Source: Phycisphaerae bacterium (GTDB lineage Bacteria > Planctomycetota > Phycisphaerae > Sedimentisphaerales > UBA12454). From it: 53,371 nucleotides of DNA. Below are positions 33,095 to 41,912 of the stretch, piece by piece. Where the stretch lies: contig JAPLMW010000094.1 of the NCBI GenBank assembly GCA_026386845.1, positions 1-53,371 on the forward strand, written 5' to 3'. The notes beneath the pieces are model-generated. The model ran no database searches. It had not been told where the DNA came from and saw only the letters and a list, made by a program, of their open reading frames with translations. The position numbers were made by a program, and so were the translations under genes. Each line of letters starts with the position of its first letter. Position 1 is the stretch's first letter.

Positions 33095-34372
33095 TCAAGA
33101 TAAATTTATATCTGCTCCCAATTGTTTCATCAGTTTGACATAATCCGGGAATGTTACGTTCATCGCCTCTGCAGTGTCGATTGTGCAGGGCTGTTCAATA
33201 GCCATTGCCGCAAGTGAAAGAGCCATAACAATCCTGTGGTCGCCTCTGCCGTCAAGTTCAGTTGCTTTGAGTTTGCTTTGATGGACAATCAACCCGTCGG
33301 GTAGTTCTTCGACTTTTGCCCCCAGTTTGGCCAGTTCTTCAGCCATGCATTTTATCCGGTCGGTTTCTTTTTTTCTCGCCTGCGGGACATTCAAAAATTT
33401 TGTGGTTCCGGAGGCAAATGCCGCAGTTACCGCCATTGCAGGCAGGGCGTCAGGTGTTCTGTTCATATCAATTTCAATACCTTTAAGCTGACTTGATTTT
33501 ATATGAACGCCGGCTGGAGTAACTTCGATTTTCGCGCCCATCTGTTTAAGATAGTCAACGACAGCCTTGTCGGGCTGACTGTCTGAAAAATCAAGGCCGG
33601 TAATTGTTATGTCCGCATCAAGTATCGCAGCGGCACAGAGAAAGAATGTTGCGCTTGAAAAATCTGCCGGTATCTGTCTGTCAAAGGCCTTGTACTGCTG
33701 GCCGCCTTTAATTTTGAATCGGCTCATTTGCTGATTTTCGTATTTAATATTCTGCCAGCCGAGCCAGTCGAGAGTCATTTTTACGTAATCAGGTTCATTG
33801 AGCAGCGGCACAATGATTTCGGTATCTTTTTGTGCCAGCGGTGTCGCAAGCAGAAGACTGCTTAAATACTGACTGGTGAAGCATTCGATAGTGGTTTTGC
33901 CGCCGATAAGCTGTCCTTCTATTTCGGCAGGAGCGGAACCGTTGCTTTTCAGACATCTTGCCTTCGCTCCAAGGTCATTCAGTGAATCGAGCAAAGGTTT
34001 CAGCGGCCTTGTCTGTATTTGCGCATCGCCGGTGAAGGTTATTTTCTGCCCTTTTGGAGCAAGTGCGGCTGAGCCGAGGGCCAATCGTAATGTTGTGCCG
34101 GAGTTGCCTACGTCGATGATTTTATCAGGAACTTTTAAGTTTCCCGAAGTGCCTGTGATTTTCCAGCAGTTTTTATCTGTGCAGTCTATTTTAGCGCCGA
34201 GCAGGCGGTAACAATTGACGGCGCTTATCGCGTCGTCTGAAATCAGGGGATTTCTGACAAGACTTTGCCCCTTTGCGAGAGAGGCAATTGCCACCGCGCG
34301 TATGGTATGCGATTTGGACGCGGGAATAGCGATAGTGCCGCGAAGTCGAGATTTTTTTGCCAGCAGTCTCAT
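33095..34372 (-). CDS. aroA: 3-phosphoshikimate 1-carboxyvinyltransferase (EPSP synthase)
   Basis: 425 residues, normal length, with the duplicated inside-out barrel. It joins phosphoenolpyruvate and shikimate 3-phosphate to EPSP. Motifs: IAIPASKSHTIRAVAIAS for the phosphate-binding KSxTxR part, DVGNSGTTLRLALG, SSATFFLCAAAIL, RKKETDRIKCMAEELAKLGA with the catalytic Glu/Asp/Arg region, and DHRIVMALSLAAMA. It starts 3 bases after the isomerase-like gene and precedes aroC on the same strand, so the two last shikimate steps are made from one transcript. The PASKSHT variant in place of G(D/S)KS(I/L)(S/T) is normal for class II-like enzymes. Confidence 0.95.
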   Translation of the reverse strand: MRLLAKKSRLRGTIAIPASKSHTIRAVAIASLAKGQSLVRNPLISDDAISAVNCYRLLGAKIDCTDKNCWKITGTSGNLKVPDKIIDVGNSGTTLRLALGSAALAPKGQKITFTGDAQIQTRPLKPLLDSLNDLGAKARCLKSNGSAPAEIEGQLIGGKTTIECFTSQYLSSLLLATPLAQKDTEIIVPLLNEPDYVKMTLDWLGWQNIKYENQQMSRFKIKGGQQYKAFDRQIPADFSSATFFLCAAAILDADITITGLDFSDSQPDKAVVDYLKQMGAKIEVTPAGVHIKSSQLKGIEIDMNRTPDALPAMAVTAAFASGTTKFLNVPQARKKETDRIKCMAEELAKLGAKVEELPDGLIVHQSKLKATELDGRGDHRIVMALSLAAMAIEQPCTIDTAEAMNVTFPDYVKLMKQLGADINLS

Positions 34373-34375
34373 TTT

Positions 34376-35788
34376 TTATCGGTGCCGATAAATTTCCCAG
34401 CCAAGATAGTTGTCAAGGGCTTCTGCAATAGCATCGGCTTTGGAGCTGATATTTGCAGCGACGTGATGTTCAAACCCTGCCTTGCAGATATATTGCAAAA
34501 GCGACTGGAGGTTTTTAACCTTCATCACGCCATAGCCGCCGAAAGTGATGAGCTTGTCTGCGGTAAATTCGCCTTGACCTACGAAGCCTGCGATTATTCC
34601 GGAGGTATCGTCTGTTGTCATTCGGCAAAAGGTCGTTTTGTTCGGAGCGATTTTGCCGACAATTGTGCCGTAAGTATTTTGTTTTCCTACAGAGCCGGCT
34701 ATGATTGCCTGATAATCCATCTTTGACGATTTGAAGAACGATTTGGGCAGATTGCTGCAATGGAACAGCACACATTTATCGGGATTATTCGCGTAGTTGT
34801 TGTTCCAATCAAGCAGCGCACTGGGCTTTCCGCTTGCAAGCTGAAGAATATACATTGCCAGAAGGCCGGTTATGTCAACCTCGCAAGCGCTCGGCAAAAG
34901 GCCCTGGCTCATCATACTCATAATCGTGCAGGGAACAACGCCGAAAAATTCTTCAACGCTTGTCCAGCATTGAATCGCGGTGCCCGCAAGATTAAGGTCT
35001 TTTACCCAGTTATCGACAACACAGGCGAATTTTGCCATTTTCAAAATCGCATTATTTGGGACGTTTTTGGTTGAAGCGTATTTCTTTATAGAAACCAGCT
35101 TGTCTTTTACGATTTTGTCGTTGTCTTTTAATTTTTCGGTTCTGCCGAAGACTTCCGACAAATCGAGCGTTTCGGTTGAGATTCCCGCAAGCTCAAGAAT
35201 TTTTTCGCTATAGCGGACGGTATTGAATGCTCCTGTTCTTGCGCCGATTGCCCCAAATCTTACATTTTTAAGTCCCTTGACAATTCGGCAGACCGATGCG
35301 AAATCGTCCAGTTCTTTTTTGAACTGGGGCGAATTGACTTTGGTTGTGTGTGTTTTTGTAAGAGTGAAGGGAACGCCGGACTGCCTCAGGTTGTTGCAGA
35401 CGCTGATTTTTCCGCAGAATGAATCGCGCCTGTTTGCAATCTTCATTTTCGCGGCATCGTCAGGCTCAGCCTGAATTAGAATTGGCACATTCAATCCGCA
35501 GCTTTTAATGACCTCAGCGACGCCTTTTTCATCGCCGAAATTCGGAAGTGTTACGATGACACCATCAATTTTGTCCGCGTTTTTTGAAAAAAGCTCGGCG
35601 CATTTCTTCGCATCAGCGTATGTTTCAACACTGCCGAACTTTGTATCTTTTTCAGTCAGGCAAATCGCGTCAGAGCCGATATTTTTAAGAACGTTTAATA
35701 TGTCCTGCCGTCCTTTTTTGGCAAGTATGGCGGGGAAAAAGCCCCTGTTGCCGACTAAAACGGCGTAAGTCATCTTCTTTGCCATCAT
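34376..35788 (-). CDS. L-fucose/L-arabinose isomerase-like protein
   Basis: 470 residues. The general layout is that of the FucI/AraA fold: N-terminal Rossmann-like domains (VGNRGFFPAILAKKGR; VIVTLPNFGDEKGVAEV), a central RFGAIGARTGAFNTVRYSE, and a C-terminal barrel with QCWTSVEEFFGVVPCTIMSMM, CEVDITGLLAMYIL and DWNNNY. The Glu in CEVD and Asp in DWNN are at the places of metal ligands in the family. Many planctomycetes have several such proteins of unknown sugar specificity. Its stop is 3 bases from the aroA start, so it is in the aroA-aroC operon, an unusual neighbour for a sugar isomerase. Confidence 0.82.
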   Translation of the reverse strand: MMAKKMTYAVLVGNRGFFPAILAKKGRQDILNVLKNIGSDAICLTEKDTKFGSVETYADAKKCAELFSKNADKIDGVIVTLPNFGDEKGVAEVIKSCGLNVPILIQAEPDDAAKMKIANRRDSFCGKISVCNNLRQSGVPFTLTKTHTTKVNSPQFKKELDDFASVCRIVKGLKNVRFGAIGARTGAFNTVRYSEKILELAGISTETLDLSEVFGRTEKLKDNDKIVKDKLVSIKKYASTKNVPNNAILKMAKFACVVDNWVKDLNLAGTAIQCWTSVEEFFGVVPCTIMSMMSQGLLPSACEVDITGLLAMYILQLASGKPSALLDWNNNYANNPDKCVLFHCSNLPKSFFKSSKMDYQAIIAGSVGKQNTYGTIVGKIAPNKTTFCRMTTDDTSGIIAGFVGQGEFTADKLITFGGYGVMKVKNLQSLLQYICKAGFEHHVAANISSKADAIAEALDNYLGWEIYRHR

Positions 35789-35816
35789 AAAATTCCTTTA
35801 AATGTTTTAAAACAAT

Positions 35817-35844
35817 ATGATAATTTATATTGTTGTGCGGTCAA
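35817..35844 (-). promoter_or_regulatory. Sigma-70-type promoter of the isomerase-aroA-aroC unit
   Basis: On the minus strand: TTGACC (35844-35839), 16 bases, TATCAT (35822-35817). The leader to the ATG at 35788 is about 22 bases and contains AAAGGA. Confidence 0.62.
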
Positions 35845-35901
35845 GAATTATTCTTTTTGGCCATAATAGTGACTCTGCGGGTGTTGAGTTGTAATCATTT
35901 T

Positions 35902-36381
35902 TTATTTTAGAAGTCCGAATTCTCTTAGCCAGTATTCCGTCTCGGCTTCGCTTATGCCGTAAAATTTTGCCGGCGGTTCTGCCTGTCTTTTCTTTTTTTT
36001 CTCGAGCTGTTTTATTACCTCTGTCCAAAAATCGACGCAGTCAACGGCGTCTGCCTTTCTTTTATTCGCTGCGGTTTTTATACGTCTGTCGCTGCTGACG
36101 ACGGCAAGATTTCTCGGGGCGGAATTTTCTCGAATCAGTTTTTCAATAACGTCATCGGCTTCGTGAATTGTGCCTGAAAAAATAACTTCAAGGTTTCTCA
36201 AATTATTAAAGCCCGATTTATCTCTCGGCCCAACGCCGTCAAAGATAATTTGCCCTCTCTTTTTTGTTCTGTAAAGATATTCATCAACCATTCGGCAAAG
36301 CTGAATATCAGTAAAATCAGAGGCTTGTTCCAAAAGGTTCTGCACCGCCCTCAGCAGATTGTAGCCATCGATCATCAGCAC
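35902..36381 (-). CDS. NYN-domain (PIN-like) RNA-binding/nuclease protein
   Basis: 159 residues. MLMIDGYNLLRAV, QIIFDGVGP, SGTIHEADDVIEKLI and VVSSDRRIKTAA give the D...D...D...S/D pattern of NYN domains, which belong to the PIN nuclease fold and are related to bacterial YacP (Rae1). These proteins cut or bind RNA. The C-terminus is charged and lysine-rich. It begins 1 base after pyrC and is the last gene of the pyr operon, so it is probably cotranscribed with pyrimidine genes. RNA target unknown. Confidence 0.83.
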   Translation of the reverse strand: MLMIDGYNLLRAVQNLLEQASDFTDIQLCRMVDEYLYRTKKRGQIIFDGVGPRDKSGFNNLRNLEVIFSGTIHEADDVIEKLIRENSAPRNLAVVSSDRRIKTAANKRKADAVDCVDFWTEVIKQLEKKKKRQAEPPAKFYGISEAETEYWLREFGLLK

Positions 36382-36382
36382 T

Positions 36383-37672
36383 TTAATTTTCCTGCGCTGA
36401 GTATCTTATCTCTCCGCCGACGATTGTGTATTCGACTTTGCCTTTCAGTTTCCAGCCGTTATAAGGGCAGTTTTTGCTTTTCGAATGGAATTTATTTACG
36501 TCAACCGTGTATTCGTAATCCGGGTCGATGATGGTTATATCAGCCTGTTTTCCTTTGCCTAAAGTGCCTTTATCAACACTGATTATCTTCGCGGGTTTTT
36601 CAGCCATTATCGAGACAAGCTGCGGCCAATCTATTATCTTCGGCTCAATTAGCGCCTTTATATAAAGTCCAAGTGCACATTCAAGACTTGCTATTCCGAA
36701 GGGGGCAGCGAGGAACTCAAGCTCTTTTTCGCTTTTCAAATGCGGTGCATGGTCGGATGCGAGGGCGTCGATTATGCCGTCTTTTATCGCCTGTTTTATC
36801 GCTTTTATATCGGCCTCGGTCCTCAGCGGCGGGTTGACTTTATAATTTGTGTCGTAATCGCAGCAGGCGTCATCGGTCAAAAGCAGATGATGCGGCGCAA
36901 CTTCGCAGGTTATCGGCAGCCCTTCCTTTTTTGCCTGGCGGATAAGTTCCACAGAGCGTGCCGTTGAGACGTGCTGAACGTGATATCGCATATTTGTTTT
37001 TCTGACGAGCTGAATATCCCGCCACAGCATCATTTCTTCGGCGAGAGGGTCAATCCCCGGCAGCCCCAGTATGGTTGAATTATAACCCGAATTCATCACG
37101 CCGGTGCCGGCAAGCGAATTATCCTGGCAGTGCTGGCTTATGACGATGTTTTTGAACATTGATGCGTATTTAAGCGCCCTTAGCATCATGGCAGGATTCT
37201 GCACGCCGCTTCCATCGTCTGTAAAGCCGATTGCGCCTGCCTGAACCATAAATCCCATCTCTGCTAATTGTTCGCCGGCCCTGCCTTTTGTGATTGCGCC
37301 CATTACATAGACGTGTGTTTTTCTTGTCTGCCTGCCCATTCGGTGAATATATTCGACGCTCGTTGCCTCGTCGATTGCCGGTTCGGTATTCGGCATACAT
37401 ACTACCGAAGTAAATCCTCCCGCGACCGCGGCAGCCGAGCCGGAAGCAATTGTTTCTTCTTCCTCATCGCCCGGCTCACGGAAATGAACATGTATATCAA
37501 TCAGTCCCGGCACAACAAGCTTGCCAGCGGCGTCGATGACCGTATCGGCTTGTTTATCGATTTTGCCGACATCGGCAATTTTGCCGTCAATGGCATAGAC
37601 ATTGACCTTGCCATTTATCTTGTTGGCAGGGTCGATTACAAAACCATTTTTTATCAGTAAAGATTTGCTCAT
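36383..37672 (-). CDS. pyrC: Dihydroorotase
   Basis: 429 residues, the size of the multifunctional-type bacterial dihydroorotase. It closes carbamoyl-aspartate to dihydroorotate. Metal-binding signatures: GLIDIHVHFREPG (HxH), SQHCQD, VQHVSTARSVELI, and ALASDHAPH. GGFTSVVCMPNTEPA is typical of this class. The ATG overlaps the pyrB stop (ATGA, 37669-37672), so the two are translationally coupled, the same gene pairing that in Aquifex forms a DHOase-ATCase complex. Promoted from the pyrR promoter. Confidence 0.96.
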   Translation of the reverse strand: MSKSLLIKNGFVIDPANKINGKVNVYAIDGKIADVGKIDKQADTVIDAAGKLVVPGLIDIHVHFREPGDEEEETIASGSAAAVAGGFTSVVCMPNTEPAIDEATSVEYIHRMGRQTRKTHVYVMGAITKGRAGEQLAEMGFMVQAGAIGFTDDGSGVQNPAMMLRALKYASMFKNIVISQHCQDNSLAGTGVMNSGYNSTILGLPGIDPLAEEMMLWRDIQLVRKTNMRYHVQHVSTARSVELIRQAKKEGLPITCEVAPHHLLLTDDACCDYDTNYKVNPPLRTEADIKAIKQAIKDGIIDALASDHAPHLKSEKELEFLAAPFGIASLECALGLYIKALIEPKIIDWPQLVSIMAEKPAKIISVDKGTLGKGKQADITIIDPDYEYTVDVNKFHSKSKNCPYNGWKLKGKVEYTIVGGEIRYSAQEN

Positions 37673-38640
37673 TGTCCTTCGAGCCTCTCTTTTTTATCTT
37701 GCATCATTGCACCTTGATTGACAAGGAACAGCACAGCCATTCTTACTGCAAGGCCGTTGGTTACCTGTCGCAGGATTACGCTGTTTGGGCCGTCGGCAAC
37801 TTCACTTTCCATTTCCAGCCCTCTGTTAATCGGCCCAGGGTGCATAACAAGAATGTCTTTTTTTGCCTTTTTCATCCTATCGACGGTCAAGCCGAAATAG
37901 TGCGAGTATTCCTTTACTGACGGGAAGGGATTTACTCCCATCCTTTCAAATTGTATCCGCAGCATATTGATTACATCGAGTTGGCCGATAACGTCGTCCA
38001 GCGAATAACTGACCTTGACCGGCAATTGTTCGACTTTTGCAGGCATCAGGGTTGGCGGACCTACGAGAATAACTTCAGCGCCGAGTTTTGTCATTGCATA
38101 AATATCGCTTCTCGCCACTCGCGAATGGGCGATATCGCCCACGATTGCTATTTTAAGCCCTTCGAGGCTGTCTTTTATCTTTCTTATTGTATAAACGTCT
38201 AAAAGTCCCTGTGTCGGATGTTCGCAGCAGCCGTCGCCGGCATTGACAACGCAGGCGTTTATATTTCTGCTCAGGAATTTCGGGGCGCCTCCTGCGCTGT
38301 GCCTTATGACAACGATATCAATACCCATCGCTTCGAGATTTCTTGCGGTATCAAGCAGCGTTTCGCCCTTGCTGGTGGAGCTTACTTTTTCGGTAAATTC
38401 TATGACATCTGCGCTTAATCTGTTTGCCGCCAATGTGAAGCTGTTTCGGGTTCTTGTACTGTCTTCGAAAAACAGATTTACCACAACTTTGCCGCGGAGG
38501 GTAGGGGCCTTTTTTATGTTTCTTGTGCTTACCTCTTCAAAGCCATGGGCGGTATCGAGAATATATTCGATTTCCTCTCTGCTAAAATCCCGCAGTCCGA
38601 TGAGGTGTTTGTGTTTCCAGATAATCTGCTTTTTATTCAT
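37669..38640 (-). CDS. pyrB: Aspartate carbamoyltransferase catalytic subunit
   Basis: 323 residues, somewhat longer than the usual 305-310. It joins carbamoyl phosphate and aspartate in the first committed step of pyrimidine synthesis. Signatures: FFEDSTRTRNSF for carbamoyl phosphate binding, HPTQGLLDVYTI, and VMHPGPINRGLEM. No pyrI regulatory subunit gene is near, so the enzyme is probably the unregulated trimer or a complex with dihydroorotase. It overlaps pyrR by 4 bases and pyrC by 4 bases. Confidence 0.96.
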   Translation of the reverse strand: MNKKQIIWKHKHLIGLRDFSREEIEYILDTAHGFEEVSTRNIKKAPTLRGKVVVNLFFEDSTRTRNSFTLAANRLSADVIEFTEKVSSTSKGETLLDTARNLEAMGIDIVVIRHSAGGAPKFLSRNINACVVNAGDGCCEHPTQGLLDVYTIRKIKDSLEGLKIAIVGDIAHSRVARSDIYAMTKLGAEVILVGPPTLMPAKVEQLPVKVSYSLDDVIGQLDVINMLRIQFERMGVNPFPSVKEYSHYFGLTVDRMKKAKKDILVMHPGPINRGLEMESEVADGPNSVILRQVTNGLAVRMAVLFLVNQGAMMQDKKERLEGQ

Positions 38641-39164
38641 ATTGCTATCACCCGGTCTTTGCCGTCGGATTCCACAAAATTTACCTGTACGTTCTTTTCA
38701 GCGGGCAAATCTATTTTTAAACCTGCGAAGTCTGCCGCGATTGGCAGTTCTCTTCCGGCTCTTTCGACCAGGACGGCCAGTCTTATTGCCTTTGGTCTGC
38801 CGAGGTCTATCAGCGCATCCATTGCTGCCCGTATGCTTCTGCCTGTGTACAGAACATCATCGACGAGGATTATAATTTTGTCGTCGATATCGAAGCCTAT
38901 TTCAGTGCTTCTTACAATTGGCTGACTGTCGCCATGAGGATTATTTATGTCGTCCCGATAGAGCGTTATATCCAGGGTGCCGCAGGGAATTTTAGTTTTA
39001 AGTTTTTTGGATAGTATATCGCTTATGCGTTTGGCGAGAATTTCGCCTCTGCTCCGAATTCCGATAACAGCGATTTTGTCGCCTTTGCTTGTTTTTAAGA
39101 CAATCTCATCGGCCAGAGCGGTAATGCAATCAGCGATTTTATCGGAGCTTAAAAGAACTTCCAT
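38637..39164 (-). CDS. pyrR: Bifunctional pyr operon regulator / uracil phosphoribosyltransferase
   Basis: 175 residues from ATG 39164. A longer version from 39245 begins upstream of the promoter found at 39211-39239 and is thus not likely. ILVDDVLYTGRSIRAAMDAL is the PRPP-binding loop of type I phosphoribosyltransferases; GIRSRGEILAKRI and the closing DLPAEKNVQVNF are PyrR-like. PyrR binds pyr mRNA in many Gram-positive bacteria and causes attenuation, and also makes UMP from uracil. Here the leader is only about 40 bases and has no terminator, so attenuation at this place is not evident. First gene of pyrR-pyrB-pyrC-NYN. Confidence 0.93.
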   Translation of the reverse strand: MEVLLSSDKIADCITALADEIVLKTSKGDKIAVIGIRSRGEILAKRISDILSKKLKTKIPCGTLDITLYRDDINNPHGDSQPIVRSTEIGFDIDDKIIILVDDVLYTGRSIRAAMDALIDLGRPKAIRLAVLVERAGRELPIAADFAGLKIDLPAEKNVQVNFVESDGKDRVIAI

Positions 39165-39210
39165 ATTTTTACTCAATCCTGTATTCCAGAAGTCCGAAAC
39201 AGTAGTAGAG

Positions 39211-39239
39211 AGTATATCAACTAAGACCCTGTTTAGCAA
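39211..39239 (-). promoter_or_regulatory. Sigma-70-type promoter of the pyr operon
   Basis: On the minus strand: TTGCTA (39239-39234), 17 bases, TATACT (39216-39211). It gives a leader of about 40 bases before the pyrR ATG. Confidence 0.75.
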
Positions 39240-39311
39240 GCGCACAAAACAACCTTTGTTTTTATCGTTACCTATGTAATTATAAAGACTTAAAAATTAA
39301 ATCGGATAGTC

Positions 39312-39340
39312 TGGAAAAGATAAGTAAAATATGATACAAT
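39312..39340 (+). promoter_or_regulatory. Possible promoter of the S8 protease gene
   Basis: TGGAAA (39312-39317), 17 bases, TACAAT (39335-39340). The -10 box is good and the -35 box weak. It lies 36 bases before the TTG at 39377, which has AGGG as ribosome binding site. Confidence 0.5.
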
Positions 39341-39376
39341 GCTCCTGAGTCTTTTTTGATTTTTTAGGGTAATTTT

Positions 39377-40846
39377 TTGACCTGTAGATTGTTAAATTTT
39401 GTAGTGGTTTTATTGTTCTGCACGACTCTGGCGGTGGCCGCTGGTGAACAGCCGGGGGCTCTTGATGTTGCCGGCGTGTATAAAGTCAGGAGTATCGACC
39501 CGAATCTTACAGGCATTGGGGTAGATATCGGCCTTGTTTGCAGAAGCGATACGTATGTTGGTTCAAAGCCGCAGAATGATTATAGGCCGGATATTTCACA
39601 TAACAGTTTCAATGATATAAAGATAAGATTTTATGACAGTGGAACCGGCGATACCGGCGTATCAGGTCACTCAACCGCTATAGCTTCAATCCTGGCAGGC
39701 CTTGACCCTAATGCGTATTTATCGCCTCTGGGCAATTTTTCCTATGAAGGCGCTTGTCCTTATGCGGGGCTTGATGTTTATGAGTTTCGCCATTTTCTTG
39801 AGGAGTTTGTTTTTCCGGGCGGCTGGCCGCAGGTCGATTTGCTTACGATGAGTTTTGGCTGGGCGTCTGAGGACTGGTGGACGAGGGGTATAGACAGAAT
39901 GGCCGAACAGTTTGGTTTTCTGGTAATAGCAGCCATCGGCAATGGAAAAGATTCTTATGACTTGCCGTTATATCCTGCAGCAGGCTCAAATGTTCTTGCT
40001 GTTGGCGTAGCGGATTCAACAGATTCGCTTTCCAGCTTTGGAGTTCCTGACGTGAACCATTCGACGGCAGGACCTACTCTTGATGGGCGATGTAAACCTG
40101 ATATTGTCGCGCCGGGTAATTGCCTTGTTGCCGTTGCAGGCACAAAAAATTCTTACAGGCCTTCGGGAGACTATTCAAGTTTTGCTGCTCCTGTTGTTAC
40201 GGGGGTTGCTTCACTGCTTATCCAGAAAGCCAGGAGTGAGCCATCGCTGCAGTTTGCGGTATCTCCTTTTACGAGTAATTGTGTCCTTAAATCCATACTG
40301 ATGACCTCTGCGAAAAAACTTGCGGGCTGGCACAAAGGTTTTCCGCAAAGTGATGATGATTACGAATATCCACTCGACTTCAGTCAGGGTGCCGGGATGG
40401 TTGACGGCTTTGCCGCTTATAGTGTCCTTACGGCTGGTATGCAGCAGGACGGTATTGTAGCTTCATCCGGTTGGGACACAACCTCAATTGAGCCAAATTA
40501 CATTGCCGAGAAGGCTTACCGCTTCAAAGCGGATGGATTTAAAAACCCGTATGTTTCTTTAACACTTGTCTGGAACAGAGTTTATGAAGACGAATATCCT
40601 TTTGCTCCAGTCTGGCAAAGCTGGGCGGATTTACAGCTTGAGCTTTGGGTGGTCGATGCCAATGGCCGTGGTCAGCTTGTAGATTATAGTAATAGTTCTG
40701 TGGACAATGTTGAGCATATTTATACTGCTCTTGACCCTAATTCTGAGTATGAATTTGTCATATCCAATAGTCTGGTTTCTGATTTGCCGGACCGTTTCAC
40801 TCCTTACGCTGTTTCCTGGATGGTTGTGGATAATGAGACAAAGTAA
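39377..40846 (+). CDS. Secreted subtilisin-like serine protease (S8 family)
   Basis: 489 residues from TTG 39377, with AGGG 7 bases upstream. A signal peptide of about 21 residues (CRLLNFVVVLLFCTTLAVAA) precedes the mature part. The catalytic triad is read as Asp50 (GVDIG), His98 (GHSTAIASILAG) and Ser268 (SSFAAPVVTGVASLL), with AAIGNGK providing the oxyanion asparagine. All three motifs differ from the consensus (DTG, GHGTHVAG, GTSMAAP), so it is a divergent member and activity is not certain. The region after about residue 340 looks like a beta-rich accessory domain. It stands just before the PEP-CTERM cluster and may process surface proteins. Confidence 0.85.
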   Translation: MTCRLLNFVVVLLFCTTLAVAAGEQPGALDVAGVYKVRSIDPNLTGIGVDIGLVCRSDTYVGSKPQNDYRPDISHNSFNDIKIRFYDSGTGDTGVSGHSTAIASILAGLDPNAYLSPLGNFSYEGACPYAGLDVYEFRHFLEEFVFPGGWPQVDLLTMSFGWASEDWWTRGIDRMAEQFGFLVIAAIGNGKDSYDLPLYPAAGSNVLAVGVADSTDSLSSFGVPDVNHSTAGPTLDGRCKPDIVAPGNCLVAVAGTKNSYRPSGDYSSFAAPVVTGVASLLIQKARSEPSLQFAVSPFTSNCVLKSILMTSAKKLAGWHKGFPQSDDDYEYPLDFSQGAGMVDGFAAYSVLTAGMQQDGIVASSGWDTTSIEPNYIAEKAYRFKADGFKNPYVSLTLVWNRVYEDEYPFAPVWQSWADLQLELWVVDANGRGQLVDYSNSSVDNVEHIYTALDPNSEYEFVISNSLVSDLPDRFTPYAVSWMVVDNETK

Positions 40847-40923
40847 ATAGTATTTCAGGTATATTTTTTCTCTCCTATTTTTATTTTTACCCTCCGTGTT
40901 CTGCTGATTTATTTAGACCGACC

Positions 40924-40946
40924 GAAAAAATTTTTAAAATTTTTTC
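40924..40946. repeat. 23-bp AT-rich near-palindrome
   Basis: GAAAAAATTTTTAAAATTTT followed by TTC, nearly self-complementary. It lies in the 278-base gap after the protease gene. It could act as a weak transcription stop or a protein-binding site; nothing else is visible in the first half of this gap. Confidence 0.5.
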
Positions 40947-40993
40947 AGAGGAAATCCCTTCGGTTTAAGCCTTTTAGATGTTTTACCGGACGC

Positions 40994-41100
40994 TCCAGAT
41001 TTTATTTGCCTGGCGTTGGCCATTACCCGATTTTAATTCGTATATATTTAAAGAGTCTCTAGTCTCTGTATTGGGAGAGACTTTATATATTGAATTTTGA
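40994..41100 (+). repeat. PEP-CTERM locus leader, copy 1
   Basis: The segment CCAGATTTTATTTGCCTGGC ... GTTGGCCATT ... GATTTTAATTCGTATATATT and a following AGTCTCT/AGAGACT hairpin (near 41061-41081) are repeated with changes at 41913-42025. The promoter-like part is TTGGCC plus TATATA with 19-base spacing. It precedes the PEP-CTERM gene at 41125. Confidence 0.7.
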
Positions 41101-41124
41101 TTTATTTTAGGGGGTTTTTGGGGA

Positions 41125-41889
41125 ATGATTAAGAAATGCATTTTCGCTTTGGTATTAGCGATTTTGATAGCTTTAGAGGTTTATGCCACACCAATATACG
41201 GCACGGTTACGATGTCTAATATCGGATATGGCGCTAAAGATACGATGACAATCTGGGGTGGCGGCTGGAACGGTCTGACTGTTTATGCCGGCGTTTTTCT
41301 GTTCAACAAAACTGCCGGTACCGGTGATGGCGGGCTGCTTAACAATGGCACAATTGGTGGTTTTTGTATGGACCTTTCCGAATATCTTGCGAGCGGCAGT
41401 CAGACTTATGATGTACTTATGCTTGAGGATGGCCCCAGACCGACGATGTTTCTCGGTGGACCGATGGGGCAGCAGAAGGCCGCATTTCTGGCGGAGCTTT
41501 GGGGCAGATTTTATAACCCTGCCTGGGCTGCCGGCGGAACTTATACTTCGCAGCAAAAGAGCAATGCTGAAGCCTTTGCCGCTGCTGTCTGGGAAATTGT
41601 TTATGAAGACCTTCCGGCTTCATCTTCCGGCTGGAATGTTACGATTGACGGAACTGGCGGCAGCAGAGGTTTTAAGGCGACAAATCTCGACTATCAAACG
41701 GCCAACAATTGGCTGCATAGCCTTGATGGTACCGGCCCTATGGCTCAATTAAGGTCGCTTTCACGTATAGGTTCGCAGGATTTCATTGTTGAAGTACCGG
41801 CACAAGTACCGGAACCATCTTCAATGGCGATTTTTGCTGTGATGGGAATTTTCCTGTCCGGTAGAAAAAATTTAAAGTTCAAAGCTTAA
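41125..41889 (+). CDS. PEP-CTERM domain secreted protein 1
   Basis: 254 residues. Signal peptide (MIKKCIFALVLAILIALEVYA, to about residue 21), a middle region rich in Gly, Thr and Trp with no known domain (FCMDLSEYLASGS; LWGRFYNPAWAAGG), and a C-terminal sorting tail: VPEPSSMAIFAVMGIFLSG then RKNLKFKA. PEP-CTERM proteins are handled by an exosortase and usually end up in extracellular or biofilm material; no exosortase is in this window. Start and leader resemble those of the small gene at 42040. The FCMDL...NAEAFAAAVWEIVYE part is similar to cyanobacterial and planctomycete PEP-CTERM exported proteins, from memory. Confidence 0.85.
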   Translation: MIKKCIFALVLAILIALEVYATPIYGTVTMSNIGYGAKDTMTIWGGGWNGLTVYAGVFLFNKTAGTGDGGLLNNGTIGGFCMDLSEYLASGSQTYDVLMLEDGPRPTMFLGGPMGQQKAAFLAELWGRFYNPAWAAGGTYTSQQKSNAEAFAAAVWEIVYEDLPASSSGWNVTIDGTGGSRGFKATNLDYQTANNWLHSLDGTGPMAQLRSLSRIGSQDFIVEVPAQVPEPSSMAIFAVMGIFLSGRKNLKFKA

Positions 41890-41912
41890 AGCTAATCCCA
41901 ATTTATCATATT

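Noticed and set aside
39165-39205. PyrR-type attenuator before pyrR
   Set aside because: The leader is about 40 bases and has no terminator or anti-terminator hairpin.
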